From Sulfuritalea sp. (lineage in GTDB: Bacteria; Pseudomonadota; Gammaproteobacteria; Burkholderiales; Rhodocyclaceae), in contig JADJVS010000014.1 in assembly GCA_016710465.1 (NCBI GenBank), positions 186,001 to 250,000 on the forward strand: a DNA stretch of 64,000 nucleotides, in the 5' to 3' direction. Made by a program: the position numbers and the translations under genes. Below, one piece after another: positions 1 through 7,865 of this stretch. Every line of letters starts with the position of its first letter. Positions within the stretch are counted from its first letter, which is position 1. The notes below the pieces were generated by a model that had not been told where the DNA came from, did not search any database, and was given only the letters and a program-made list of their open reading frames with translations.

Positions 1-1923
1 GCGTTTCGCGCCGACAGCGAGGCGCCGCTGGCCTTGATCGCCGGGCGGCGGCGGCATTACGAGGCGATCGACGCCGCGACTGGCGAACGGACTCCGGTCA
101 ATGCCGAGTTTGCCGCTGAACTGAAGCCGTTCGGGCTGGCTTTTTACCGGCCTTTCCCGCGCCAGCCCGTGGGAATCGCGGATCTGGTGACCTATGGTTT
201 CCACGGCAGGGGGCATGACTTCGCGCTGTCGATGGTGATCGCCACCCTGATTGCCTTCCTGGCCATGGTGCTGCCGATCGCCACCGCCGAAGTGGTCGAC
301 GAAATCATCCCCTCGGCCAAGCTCAACATACTCATGCGCATCGGCATCGTGCTGCTTGTCGCCGCGCTGGTGCAAGTGCTGTTCGAGCTGGCCAAGGGCC
401 AGGTCCTGGTACGCCTGACCAGCCACGTCGAGCACGACATCCAGGCCGCCGTCTGGGACCGCCTGCTCGGCATGCCAATCGACTTCTTCCGCCAATACGC
501 GGTGGGCGACCTGACGATGCGGGTGAATGCCGTGAATACCATCGCCAAGATGCTGTCGGTGTCGACCCTGACCGGCCTGGTCAGCGGCATCTTCGGCATG
601 CTCGGATTCCTGGTCTTGCTCAAGTTCAGCCCGGTGCTGGCCCTGGTCGCCTTCGTGCTGGTGGTGCTCGGCCTTGGCCTGCTGGCCTTCTTCACCTGGT
701 GGACCTTCCATTCCCTGCACTCGGTGGAAGTATCGATGCGCCGGGTGATGGCGGTGGTCCTGCAACTGGTGCAGGGCGTGTCCAAGCTGCGCACGACCGC
801 CTCGGAGTCCCGTGCCATGGGCGTCTGGTCGGACGCCTTCGCCAGCATGCGCCGGATCCGGCTGCTGATCCTCAAGCTCAAGGCGCAGCAGGAGGTGATC
901 CTGCGCGGCTACCACAGATTGGGATTGCTGGTGGTGCTGGCGATGATGGCCTCGCTCTCGGCCAAGCAGGGCGGTGGCCAGCTCAGCAGTGGCGAACTGA
1001 TCGGATTCTTCAGTGCCTTCAGCGCCATCTTCATGTCCCTGGTACAGGTCTGCGAAACCATCATCGGCCTTTTCCTGGTGGTGCCGATGTACAAGATGGC
1101 CAAGCCGATCCTCGAACACAGCCCCGAGGGCAGCAGCGGCGAGACGGACCCTGGCGAAATTGCCGGAGCCATCGAGATCAGCCAGGTTTCGTTTTCCTAT
1201 CCCGATGGCGATCCCGTCCTTGAGGATGTGTCGATTTCCATTCCCGCGGGCAGTTTCACGGCCATCGTCGGACCCTCGGGTTCGGGAAAGTCGACTTTGC
1301 TGCGCCTGCTGCTCGGATTCGAAGAACCCTCCAGTGGGGCCGTTCTGTTCGACGACCATGCCCTGATCGAGCTGGACCAGCAGGCGCTGCGCCGGCAGTT
1401 CGGCGTCGTGCTGCAGAACAGCCCGCTATTGGCAGGCGACATTTTTTCGAACATCGTCGGCGTCAAGGGCGGCACCCTCGACGACGCCTGGACAGCGGCG
1501 CGCATGGTTGGCCTGGAGCAGGACATCAAGGAAATGGCCATGGGCATGCACACGGCCATCGGCGAGGGCAGCAGCACGCTTTCGGGCGGGCAGCGGCAGC
1601 GCATCCTCATTGCGCGTGCGCTGGCGGGCAATCCGAAGATACTGTTTCTTGACGAAGCGACCAGTGCGCTGGACAACAAGTCGCAGACAGTCGTTGCCGA
1701 AAGCCTGCTGCGGCTGAAGGCCACCCGGGTGGTTATCGCGCATCGCCTGAGCACGATCGTCGAAGCCGACCAGATCATCGTGCTCGAGGCCGGAAAGCTT
1801 GTTCAGCAAGGTCGTTACGATGAACTGCTGGAGCAGGAAGGCGCGTTCGCGGAATTGGCGAAGCGACAGAACGTCGACATCAGCGCACGTCAGTCGCGCA
1901 AGCGTGGCAAGCGCGCATCATGA
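1..1923 (+). CDS. NHLM-type bacteriocin/peptide export ABC transporter, ATP-binding protein (5' truncated by window)
   Basis: The reading frame is open from base 1, so the gene begins upstream; the TTG at 34 is unlikely to be the start. The visible 640 codons hold a transmembrane domain (hydrophobic stretches from about 220 to 1110) and a full nucleotide-binding domain: Walker A GPSGSGKST near 1270, Q-loop VVLQNSP near 1410, signature LSGGQRQR near 1579, Walker B ILFLDEATSALD near 1636 and H-loop IAHRLST near 1735. The segment before the first helix (fyrPFPRQP, dlvtYGFHG) and the AAVWDRLLGMP motif resemble the peptidase-less subunit of NHLM systems, which pairs with a C39-peptidase ABC subunit and a HlyD adaptor to export leader peptides. 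Such a partner would lie upstream, out of view. The next gene encodes a double-glycine leader peptide, and a HlyD adaptor follows, which supports the assignment. Confidence 0.85.
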   Translation, partial: AFRADSEAPLALIAGRRRHYEAIDAATGERTPVNAEFAAELKPFGLAFYRPFPRQPVGIADLVTYGFHGRGHDFALSMVIATLIAFLAMVLPIATAEVVDEIIPSAKLNILMRIGIVLLVAALVQVLFELAKGQVLVRLTSHVEHDIQAAVWDRLLGMPIDFFRQYAVGDLTMRVNAVNTIAKMLSVSTLTGLVSGIFGMLGFLVLLKFSPVLALVAFVLVVLGLGLLAFFTWWTFHSLHSVEVSMRRVMAVVLQLVQGVSKLRTTASESRAMGVWSDAFASMRRIRLLILKLKAQQEVILRGYHRLGLLVVLAMMASLSAKQGGGQLSSGELIGFFSAFSAIFMSLVQVCETIIGLFLVVPMYKMAKPILEHSPEGSSGETDPGEIAGAIEISQVSFSYPDGDPVLEDVSISIPAGSFTAIVGPSGSGKSTLLRLLLGFEEPSSGAVLFDDHALIELDQQALRRQFGVVLQNSPLLAGDIFSNIVGVKGGTLDDAWTAARMVGLEQDIKEMAMGMHTAIGEGSSTLSGGQRQRILIARALAGNPKILFLDEATSALDNKSQTVVAESLLRLKATRVVIAHRLSTIVEADQIIVLEAGKLVQQGRYDELLEQEGAFAELAKRQNVDISARQSRKRGKRAS

Positions 1924-1946
1924 GGCGCATGCGTGAAAAAGTTCCT

Positions 1947-1976
1947 TTGTGTTTCAAATATTCTTTGTACTAGAAT
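1947..1976 (+). promoter_or_regulatory. Putative sigma-70 promoter of the lysine-repeat peptide gene
   Basis: TTGTGT (1947-1952) and TAGAAT (1971-1976) are separated by 18 bp inside an AT-rich patch that stands out from the GC-rich surroundings. Transcription would start near 1983, giving a leader of about 55 nt before the ATG at 2040. A separate promoter would let the peptide be made in excess over its transporter. Inferred from sequence only. Confidence 0.5.
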
Positions 1977-2039
1977 CAAGAAGGCCGTTTACTTTTTCAA
2001 ACTGGGGCCGACGTTATCAACGAGTGATGGAGGTAGTTC

Positions 2040-2918
2040 ATGAGCGATGAAACTGGTGGCTTGAAAGCCGGTCCGGCGAAAGACCAGTCCGAACTGGATG
2101 ATGCCGATCTTGAGAAGGTTGCCGGTGGAGTCGGCGGCAGCGGTCCCGGGAAAATGCAGGATGGATTCCATGGCGATTCCGACCAGAACAAGGACAAGGA
2201 CAAGGACAAATCCAAAGACAAGTCCAAGGAAAAGCTGAAAGAGAAGTTGAAGGATCTCAAGAAGCTCAAGGACAAGCTGAAAGACAAGAACAAATCCAAG
2301 GACAAGAACAAGAACAAGAACAAGGATAAGAACAAGTCCAAGGACAAGGACAAGAACAAGTCCAAGGACAAGAACAAGTCCAAGGATAAGAACAAGTCCA
2401 AGGATAAGAACAAGTCCAAGGATAAGAACAAGTCCAAGGACAAGAACAAATCCAAGGACAAGAACAAGTCCAAGGACAAGAACAAGTCCAAGGACAAGAA
2501 CAAATCCAAGGACAAGAACAAATCCAAGGACAAGAACAAATCCAAGGACAAGACCAAACTCAAGCTCAAGGATAAGCTCAAGGACTTGAAGAAGCTCAAG
2601 GACCTCAAGAAGCTCAAGCTCAAGGACAAATCCAAGGACAAGAGCAAGTCCAAGGACAAGAACAAGAGCAAGAGCAAGGACAAGTCGAAGGACAAGTCCA
2701 AGTTCAAATCCAAGGACAAGTCCAAGGACAAGAGCAAGCTCAAGATCAAGATCAAATCCAAGGATAAGTCCAAGGACAAGAGCAAGCTCAAGGTCAAATC
2801 CAAGGACAAGTCCAAGGACAAGAACAAATCCAAGGACAAGAGCAAATTCAAGTCCAAGGACAAGTCCAAGGACAAGAGCAAGCTCAAGATCTTCAAGGGA
2901 ATTAAAGGTCGGCCTTAA
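2040..2918 (+). CDS. Double-glycine leader peptide with long lysine-alternating repeat core (putative exported peptide)
   Basis: A 292-residue protein. Residues 1-30 look like a double-glycine export leader: acidic, with ELDDADLEKVAGG ending at Gly29-Gly30, the usual C39 peptidase cleavage point. Residues 31-48 are a Gly/Asp-rich linker. From about residue 50 to the C-terminus nearly every second residue is Lys, alternating with Asp, Asn or Ser; the centre is a run of about a dozen SKDKNK hexapeptides, flanked by Leu-bearing versions (KLKDKLKDLKKLK) and a C-terminal KLKIFKGIKGRP. There is no Cys and almost no aromatic residue, so disulfide or lanthionine crosslinks are not expected. A good ribosome site (GGAGG, 2029-2033) precedes the ATG and a strong terminator follows. 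Its place between an NHLM ABC transporter and a HlyD adaptor suggests export with leader removal. I do not recognise the core family; its function (antimicrobial polycation, surface polymer, metal or nucleic-acid binder) is unknown. Confidence 0.75.
   Translation: MSDETGGLKAGPAKDQSELDDADLEKVAGGVGGSGPGKMQDGFHGDSDQNKDKDKDKSKDKSKEKLKEKLKDLKKLKDKLKDKNKSKDKNKNKNKDKNKSKDKDKNKSKDKNKSKDKNKSKDKNKSKDKNKSKDKNKSKDKNKSKDKNKSKDKNKSKDKNKSKDKNKSKDKTKLKLKDKLKDLKKLKDLKKLKLKDKSKDKSKSKDKNKSKSKDKSKDKSKFKSKDKSKDKSKLKIKIKSKDKSKDKSKLKVKSKDKSKDKNKSKDKSKFKSKDKSKDKSKLKIFKGIKGRP
2286..2553 (+). repeat. 18-bp tandem repeat encoding SKDKNK hexapeptides
   Basis: In-frame units of the form TCCAAGGACAAGAACAAG repeat head to tail. 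Units differ mainly by silent changes (GAC/GAT, AAG/AAA), with AAA appearing mostly just before TCC. The array can change length by slippage in 18-bp steps without loss of frame. Confidence 0.85.
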
Positions 2919-2936
2919 GCCCTTGCCTGAAGCAAA

Positions 2937-2975
2937 AAAACCGCGACGGAATCGCTTCCGTCGCGGTTTTCTTTT
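2937..2975 (+). terminator. Rho-independent terminator of the lysine-repeat peptide gene
   Basis: A perfect 15-bp stem (2937-2951 with 2956-2970) around a TCGC loop, with an A-run before and a T-rich tail after (TTTTCTTTTT). It lies 18 nt past the stop codon and also separates the peptide gene from the convergent adaptor gene. Confidence 0.9.
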
Positions 2976-3072
2976 TGGGGTGTGGAATTCCCGCTGCCGA
3001 CTTGGTTCCGACGCGGGCAATGCGATGCCGACCTGACGAAGTCAGGGCATCACATCATGGAGGGAATTGGCG

Positions 3073-4314
3073 CTAACTGGTCTGCTTGCGCAGCGCCGGG
3101 ATCACGAAGCCTATCGGCCGTTCATTGCGGACCGTTACCTTGCCCGAGCATAGCGTGCCGGCCCGAAGGTCGGGCGCATCGTCCTTGGCGCGGGTCCAGA
3201 CCAGCTTGCCGTCTCGATTGTCGAGGCGAATCCTGACTTCGAAGGGCGCGGACATCGAAGCCAGCTCCTTCACCAGCTCGTCGCTGCCGAGGGTCGCGAG
3301 CAGCGCTTGCGGCGTTGCCGGGTAGTCCGAGATATAGCTGACCTTGCCGACCACATAGCCGTGTTCGTCGCGCTGCGCGGTGGCCGGCAGCAGTTCCGCC
3401 GCGGCGCCGGGATTGATCTTTTTGCCGTCGCTGGACGCGACGTACATCACCACTTCGATACCTGTCTCGCCACCGCTGCGTTCCAGCAGAACCACGGGTG
3501 TCTCGGTCGCCACCAGAGAGCCGCGTCCTGCCTTGACTTCGACGACCCGACCGGCAAACGCGCTGCGAACCACGGTCGAGCGACCCCGCTCGGCCCGCAG
3601 CAGCGCCAATTCACGCTTGGCCTCGGATCGTTCAAGCTGTACCTGTGAACGTTCCTCGGCTTCGCGCCGGGTCAATTCCGTCCGTTCCCTTTCCACCTCG
3701 ACAAGTTGCCGACGCAGGGATTCGATCGACATCTCCGTTGCAGCCAGGGTTCGTTGCGCCTCTTCAAGGGATCGCCGCGTCGCCAGTTTCTGTTCGACCA
3801 ATTGTCTGGCGGTATCGATCTGGTTGCGCTCGATTTCGGTCCTGGATCTTGCTACCTCGATCTGGCGCTCGAGGTAGCCCAGGCGGCGGGCAAAGGCTTC
3901 GTTGCTGAGCGCGACACCCCGCGACGAAAGGCCGCCAATGCTTTCGGCGCGCCGTTCGATTTCCTGCAAGCGGGATTCCAGTCGCTTGATGCGCTCGTCC
4001 TGGTCTGGTTGAGAGATGGTCGCCACGACGTCTCCCTCTCGCACCTGCGCGCCAGAGCGAACCGAAACCTCGGAAAGCCGGCCCGCCGCGCCAGCCTTGA
4101 CATCGACAACCCCTTCGCTGCTGAGGAGCATGCAGGGCCCGGCAACCTTGGTCGATAGCTTTCCGACAAAGCTCCAAACGGCGACGCCGGAGGCCACAAG
4201 GGCGATACCCCCAAGGGCCCACCAGCCCGGCCGACCAATGACCCGAATCTCGCGCTGGAGAATCGCGACCGACGGGTGGGCACTGGGCTGCGGTTCGGGA
4301 TGGTCGGTGGACAT
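3073..4314 (-). CDS. NHLM-type HlyD family secretion adaptor (membrane fusion protein)
   Basis: A 413-residue protein with one N-terminal membrane segment (WWALGGIALVASGVAVWSF, about residues 31-49), a short cytoplasmic N-terminus, then a biotinyl-lipoyl-like half-motif (AGAAGRLSEVSVRSGAQV), a long Glu/Arg/Gln-rich coiled-coil hairpin (about 105-225) and a C-terminal barrel (YVASSDGKKINPGAAAELLPA). This is the HlyD/membrane fusion architecture that joins an inner-membrane ABC exporter to an outer-membrane channel. The pattern and position match the secretion protein of NHLM bacteriocin systems. It converges on the lysine-repeat peptide gene, so it is transcribed separately from the transporter. 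Its own upstream region (4315-4400) is short and shows no clear promoter. Confidence 0.85.
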   Translation of the reverse strand: MSTDHPEPQPSAHPSVAILQREIRVIGRPGWWALGGIALVASGVAVWSFVGKLSTKVAGPCMLLSSEGVVDVKAGAAGRLSEVSVRSGAQVREGDVVATISQPDQDERIKRLESRLQEIERRAESIGGLSSRGVALSNEAFARRLGYLERQIEVARSRTEIERNQIDTARQLVEQKLATRRSLEEAQRTLAATEMSIESLRRQLVEVERERTELTRREAEERSQVQLERSEAKRELALLRAERGRSTVVRSAFAGRVVEVKAGRGSLVATETPVVLLERSGGETGIEVVMYVASSDGKKINPGAAAELLPATAQRDEHGYVVGKVSYISDYPATPQALLATLGSDELVKELASMSAPFEVRIRLDNRDGKLVWTRAKDDAPDLRAGTLCSGKVTVRNERPIGFVIPALRKQTS

Positions 4315-4400
4315 GGCGCTAAAAGTCTAACATCGACAGGCGCTATTCAGCGTGTGTCCGTTCACGTCTCGCCGTCCCGGGATAGGAGAATGCGCGGCAG

Positions 4401-6419
4401 TCAGAACTCGACCGCGAATTCCGTCGCCTGCCAGATCGCGCGCTTGGCGTCGAGTTCGGTGGCAACGTCGGCGCCGCCGACCAGGGTGTACTCGATGCCG
4501 GCGGCTTCCAGTCCGGCGACCAGTTCGCGGCGCGGTTCCTGGCCGGCGCAGATGACGATGGTATCGACCTCGAGCACGCGTACCTTGCCCTCGACGGCGA
4601 TGTGCAGGCCGGCGTCGTCGATCTTCAGGTACTCGACACCGCCCTGCATGTGCACGCCGCGCTTCTGCAGCAGCAGGCGGCGCGCCCACCCGGTGGTCTT
4701 GGCCAGCCCGTCGCCGAGTTTGGTCGCCTTGCGTTGCAGGAGCCAGACTTCGCGCGGGCTCGGTGCCATCCGCGGTGCGGCCAGGCCGCCACGCTTGTCG
4801 GAATAGTTGGGGTCGATGCCCCATTCCTTGCGATAGGCGTCGATCGGGTCACCGTGGTCGCCGGCATGGGTGAGGAATTCGGCGACATCGAAGCCGATGC
4901 CGCCGGCGCCGATCACCGCGACCTTCTTGCCTGCCTGTTTGCGGCCTTCGAGCAGGTCGATGTAGCTGGTGACCTTGGCGTGCTCGATGCCGGGGATGGC
5001 CGGGGTGCGCGGCAGGATGCCGGTGGCGACGACGACGTGGTTGTAACCCTGAAAGTCGGCGCTGGTGACACGGCGATTCAACTGCACATCGACCGCCAGA
5101 TCCTTCAGCCGGGTGCGGAAATAGCGCAGGGTCTCGCCGAATTCCTCCTTGCCCGGAATGCGCCGCGCCAGGTTGAACTGGCCGCCGATTTCAGATGCGG
5201 CATCGAACAGCGTGACCTGGTGGCCGCGCTCGGCAAGCTGCGTGGCGGCGGCCAATCCGGCCGGGCCGGCGCCGACCACGGCGACTTTCTTCGGCGCGTC
5301 GGTCGGCACTACCTCGACGTCGAGCTCATGGCAGGCGAAGGGATTGACCAGGCAGGAACAGAGCTGGCGCGAGAAGATGTGGTCGAGGCAGGCCTGGTTG
5401 CAGGCGATGCAGGTGTTGATCGCGTCGGCGCGGCCGGCGGCGGCCTTGTTCACGAACTCGGCATCGGCGAGGAAGGGCCGCGCCATCGACACCATGTCGG
5501 CATCGCCGCGGGCCAGCACGTCCTCGGCGACCTGCGGGTCGTTGATGCGGTTGGTGGTGATCAGCGGGATACTCACCTCGCCCTTCATGCGCGCCGTGAC
5601 CCAGGTGTAGGCCGCGCGGGGCACGGCGGTGTAAATGGTCGGGATGCGTGCTTCATGCCAACCGACACCGGTGTTGATGAGGGTGGCGCCGGCCTTTTCC
5701 ACTTCCTTGGCCATGGTCACTACTTCGTCCCAGGTGCTGCCTCCCTCGACCAGGTCAAGCATCGAGAGACGGAAAATGATGATGAAGTTCTGACCGACGC
5801 GGGCGCGCACGGCACGGATCACGTCGAGGCCGAAGCGCAGGCGGTTTTCCAGGCTGCCGCCCCAGCGGTCGTCGCGGTGGTTGGTCTGCGGCGCGATGAA
5901 CTGGTTGATCAGATAGCCTTCCGAGCCCATGATCTCGACGCCGTCATAGTTGGCGAATTGGCACATCGCGGCGCACTGCGCGTAGTCGGCGATGGTCTGG
6001 AGGATTTCTTCCTCGCTCAGCGCATGCGGCGTGACCGGGTTGATCGGCGCCTTCAGCGCGGAAGGCGCCACCGGACGCTTGTGGTAAGCGTAGCGGCCTG
6101 TGTGCAGGATCTGCACACAGATCTTGCCGCCTTGCTTGTGCACGGCCTCGGTGATGACGCGGTGCTTGGCGGCCTCGGTTTCGTTGTCGAGGATGGATGC
6201 GCCCTGCATGACGATGCTGTCCTGGTTGGGGGCGAAGCCGCCGGTGACGATGAGGCCGACACCACCCTTGGCGCGCGCGGCATAGAAGGCCGCCATGCGG
6301 TCGTGGCTGTTGCCGAGGTCCTCCAGGCCGGTGTGCATCGAGCCCATCAGCACGCGGTTCTTCAGCGTGGTGAAGCCGAGGTCCAGCGGCGCCAGCAGGT
6401 GCGGGTAGGAATTGCTCAT
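4401..6419 (-). CDS. fadH: NADPH-dependent 2,4-dienoyl-CoA reductase
   Basis: At 672 residues it is as long as Escherichia coli FadH. It has an N-terminal old-yellow-enzyme TIM barrel that binds FMN, a 4Fe-4S site with CIACNQAC and a later CSC (about residues 337-358), then an FAD/NADPH module with GAGPAGLAAA (about 383) and GAGGIGFD (about 504). Likely catalytic residues are Tyr169 (GSEGYL) and His255 (GVGWHEA). It reduces 2,4-dienoyl-CoA during beta-oxidation of unsaturated fatty acids in the cytoplasm; related enzymes act on other enones, so the substrate is not certain. The PadR gene upstream overlaps it by 4 bp, so the two are co-transcribed. One copy of the 23-bp repeat (5054-5076) lies inside, read as RRVTSADF. 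Confidence 0.9.
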   Translation of the reverse strand: MSNSYPHLLAPLDLGFTTLKNRVLMGSMHTGLEDLGNSHDRMAAFYAARAKGGVGLIVTGGFAPNQDSIVMQGASILDNETEAAKHRVITEAVHKQGGKICVQILHTGRYAYHKRPVAPSALKAPINPVTPHALSEEEILQTIADYAQCAAMCQFANYDGVEIMGSEGYLINQFIAPQTNHRDDRWGGSLENRLRFGLDVIRAVRARVGQNFIIIFRLSMLDLVEGGSTWDEVVTMAKEVEKAGATLINTGVGWHEARIPTIYTAVPRAAYTWVTARMKGEVSIPLITTNRINDPQVAEDVLARGDADMVSMARPFLADAEFVNKAAAGRADAINTCIACNQACLDHIFSRQLCSCLVNPFACHELDVEVVPTDAPKKVAVVGAGPAGLAAATQLAERGHQVTLFDAASEIGGQFNLARRIPGKEEFGETLRYFRTRLKDLAVDVQLNRRVTSADFQGYNHVVVATGILPRTPAIPGIEHAKVTSYIDLLEGRKQAGKKVAVIGAGGIGFDVAEFLTHAGDHGDPIDAYRKEWGIDPNYSDKRGGLAAPRMAPSPREVWLLQRKATKLGDGLAKTTGWARRLLLQKRGVHMQGGVEYLKIDDAGLHIAVEGKVRVLEVDTIVICAGQEPRRELVAGLEAAGIEYTLVGGADVATELDAKRAIWQATEFAVEF
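5054..5076 (+). repeat. 23-bp interspersed repeat, copy 1 (in fadH)
   Basis: AGTCGGCGCTGG, middle TGACA, then CGGCGA. Antisense to fadH, read there as RRVTSADF. Confidence 0.8.
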
Positions 6420-6976
6420 TTCTTCTCTCTCCTTGGTGGGTCTTGTTCATGGCCATGCAGGAGGGCGATCGCCTCCTCGCACCATTCCAGCCAACCCTGT
6501 TCGTAGCGGATGCCACTCTTCAGGACCTGGTATTGCAGGGCGCGCTGGCGGTCCAGCACTCCCGAGAAATCGCGCGCCTCGATGACGCGGTAGGCCGTCA
6601 GCCGATTGGCATGCAGGGCGCGGTGGTGTTCGAATTCGGGGATCAGCGCGTGCGCGTCGCCGAAGGCCGCGCCGCGCAACTTGACCATCAGGCCGTCGCG
6701 AACGCCTTCCGGTTCGGTGGGCTCGGCCAACCAGCGGGTAATCTCGTTTCGGCCGGCACGGCTGACGGAAAACAGCTTGCGGTCCGGCGCCGCCTCGCCA
6801 GCCTGCACCTCGCCGGAAATCCAGCCGGCTTCCTCCATCCGCGCCAGGACCTTGTAGATCTGCTGGTGCGTGGCATGCCAGAAATAGCCGATCGAGCGGT
6901 CGAAGCGCCGTGCCAGTTCGTAACCCGAACTGGGCTTTTCAAGCAGGGATACCAGCAGGGCATGGTCCAGCGACAT
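6416..6976 (-). CDS. PadR family transcriptional regulator
   Basis: 186 residues: an N-terminal winged helix (LDHALLVSLLEKPSSGYELARRF, wing region ITRWLAEP) followed by the C-terminal helical dimerisation domain of the PadR/Vir family. The stop overlaps the start of fadH (ATGA), so it probably controls its own operon. The promoter region is only about 50 bp and is filled by a palindromic operator (6989-7023). PadR proteins usually repress and are released by small aromatic or lipophilic ligands; the ligand here is unknown but may relate to the FadH substrate. Confidence 0.85.
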   Translation of the reverse strand: MSLDHALLVSLLEKPSSGYELARRFDRSIGYFWHATHQQIYKVLARMEEAGWISGEVQAGEAAPDRKLFSVSRAGRNEITRWLAEPTEPEGVRDGLMVKLRGAAFGDAHALIPEFEHHRALHANRLTAYRVIEARDFSGVLDRQRALQYQVLKSGIRYEQGWLEWCEEAIALLHGHEQDPPRREKK

Positions 6977-6988
6977 GCCCGAAAGATA

Positions 6989-7023
6989 CTATGCAACGAG
7001 TTGCAGTGCAAGCCGTTGCATAG
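6989..7023. promoter_or_regulatory. Nested palindromic operator for the padR-fadH operon
   Basis: A perfect 10-bp inverted repeat CTATGCAACG (6989-6998) and CGTTGCATAG (7014-7023) encloses a second palindrome TTGCAGTGCAA (7001-7011). TGCAA half-sites therefore occur four times across 35 bp directly upstream of padR, as expected for cooperative binding by dimers. Assignment to PadR is by position. Confidence 0.6.
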
Positions 7024-7025
7024 GG

Positions 7026-7274
7026 CTATTTTTCGGGCTTGAGAGTCGGCGCTGGCGTTACGGCGACTGGGGCAGAAGCCTTCTCCGGTGCTGGCCGTTC
7101 CGAGGGCGGCAAGTGACGCGACTTGATTTCCGGGGCATCGGCGGGCGCGCTCTGGCGGGAGAAGAAGCTCCAGGCCATGCCACCGAGGGCCGTGACGACG
7201 ATGACGGCGATGACGATCATGATGCGATCGCCACCGGGTTCGTATTGGGGCGAGGGATCGGAAGGCGTAGACAT
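7026..7274 (-). CDS. Small single-pass membrane protein, function unknown
   Basis: An 82-residue protein with one hydrophobic helix (IMIVIAVIVVTALGGMAW, about residues 18-36) and a Pro/Ala/Lys-rich C-terminal tail. The N-terminus is polar with Pro and no signal cleavage site, so an inner-membrane protein with a soluble tail is likely. A copy of the 23-bp repeat (7044-7066) encodes part of the tail (VAVTPAPTL) a few codons before the stop. No family is recognised. Confidence 0.55.
   Translation of the reverse strand: MSTPSDPSPQYEPGGDRIMIVIAVIVVTALGGMAWSFFSRQSAPADAPEIKSRHLPPSERPAPEKASAPVAVTPAPTLKPEK
7044..7066 (+). repeat. 23-bp interspersed repeat, copy 2 (end of 82-aa membrane protein gene)
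   Basis: AGTCGGCGCTGG, middle CGTTA, then CGGCGA. Antisense; read as VAVTPAPTL just before the stop. Confidence 0.85.
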
Positions 7275-7330
7275 GCGCCCGATTCTAACCGGCTCCCTTG
7301 AATACCGTCCCTCCCTCGGGGAAGGACATG

Positions 7331-7363
7331 AAACGAAAACGCCGGCACAAGGCCGGCGCTTTT
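7331..7363 (-). terminator. Rho-independent terminator of the PsiF-repeat gene
   Basis: Read on the minus strand, CGCCGGC-loop-GCCGGCG (7340-7358) is followed by TTTTCGTTT. It lies shortly after the stop of the gene ending at 7380. Confidence 0.7.
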
Positions 7364-7379
7364 CTGGTCAAGGCGCGGG

Positions 7380-7802
7380 TTACTTGGCCTTGGCGTCCTT
7401 TTCGCACTTCTTGATCGAGGCGGCCTTGGCGGCGCCGGCCAGTGGCTTGCCATCCTTGCTCACGGCCTTGGCTTCGCAGTCAGCGCTTGCAGCGGGCTTG
7501 GCGCCGCCTTCGCACTTCTTCATGAACGCGGTCTTGGCGGCGCCGGCCAGCGGCTTGCCGTCCTTGCTCACGGCCTTGGCTTCACAATCGCCAGCCTTGG
7601 CGGCAGGTGCGGCGGCGGCGGCAGGCTTGGCCGCTTCGGCCGGCTTGGCGGCGGGGGCAGCGGCTGCGGGCTTGGCTGCTTCGGCGGGTTTGGTGGCGGC
7701 GGCGGGTTTTGCGGCCTCGGCGGGCTTTGCGGCGGGGGCTTGGGCCAGCGCAACGCCAGCGGCAAACAGGGACGACAGGGCAACGGCAATCAGCTTGTTC
7801 AT
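7380..7802 (-). CDS. Secreted PsiF-repeat protein with Ala/Pro/Lys-rich spacer
   Basis: 140 residues. An N-terminal signal peptide (MNKLIAVALSSLFAAGVALA, cleavage near residue 20) is followed by a low-complexity stretch of KPAEAAKPAAA-like units and then two tandem copies of the motif DCEAKAVSKDGKPLAGAAK...KKCE (about residues 71-98 and 107-134). The paired Cys and spacing match the PsiF repeat found in phosphate-starvation-inducible periplasmic proteins, whose function is poorly defined. It has a private terminator and appears monocistronic. The two PsiF repeats are nearly identical at DNA level, suggesting recent duplication or conversion. Confidence 0.7.
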   Translation of the reverse strand: MNKLIAVALSSLFAAGVALAQAPAAKPAEAAKPAAATKPAEAAKPAAAAPAAKPAEAAKPAAAAAPAAKAGDCEAKAVSKDGKPLAGAAKTAFMKKCEGGAKPAASADCEAKAVSKDGKPLAGAAKAASIKKCEKDAKAK

Positions 7803-7865
7803 CGAGTATCTCCGGAATCTGGGTACGGCGGATTGCCGTAGCCACTTAACGCAACTCGCCGCGCT

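Noticed and set aside
2286..2553. Possible CRISPR array
   Set aside because: The 18-bp units are directly adjacent with no unique spacers and encode a continuous protein.
1989..3020. Two long antisense open frames (Leu/Val-rich) across the lysine repeat
   Set aside because: The lysine, aspartate and asparagine codons of the real gene give no stop codons on the other strand, so these frames are a by-product. They also cross the terminator hairpin.
3073..4314. HlyD gene as a type I toxin secretion partner
   Set aside because: No RTX toxin or type I ABC gene is adjacent; the membrane-segment pattern and the NHLM-type transporter nearby fit the NHLM system better.
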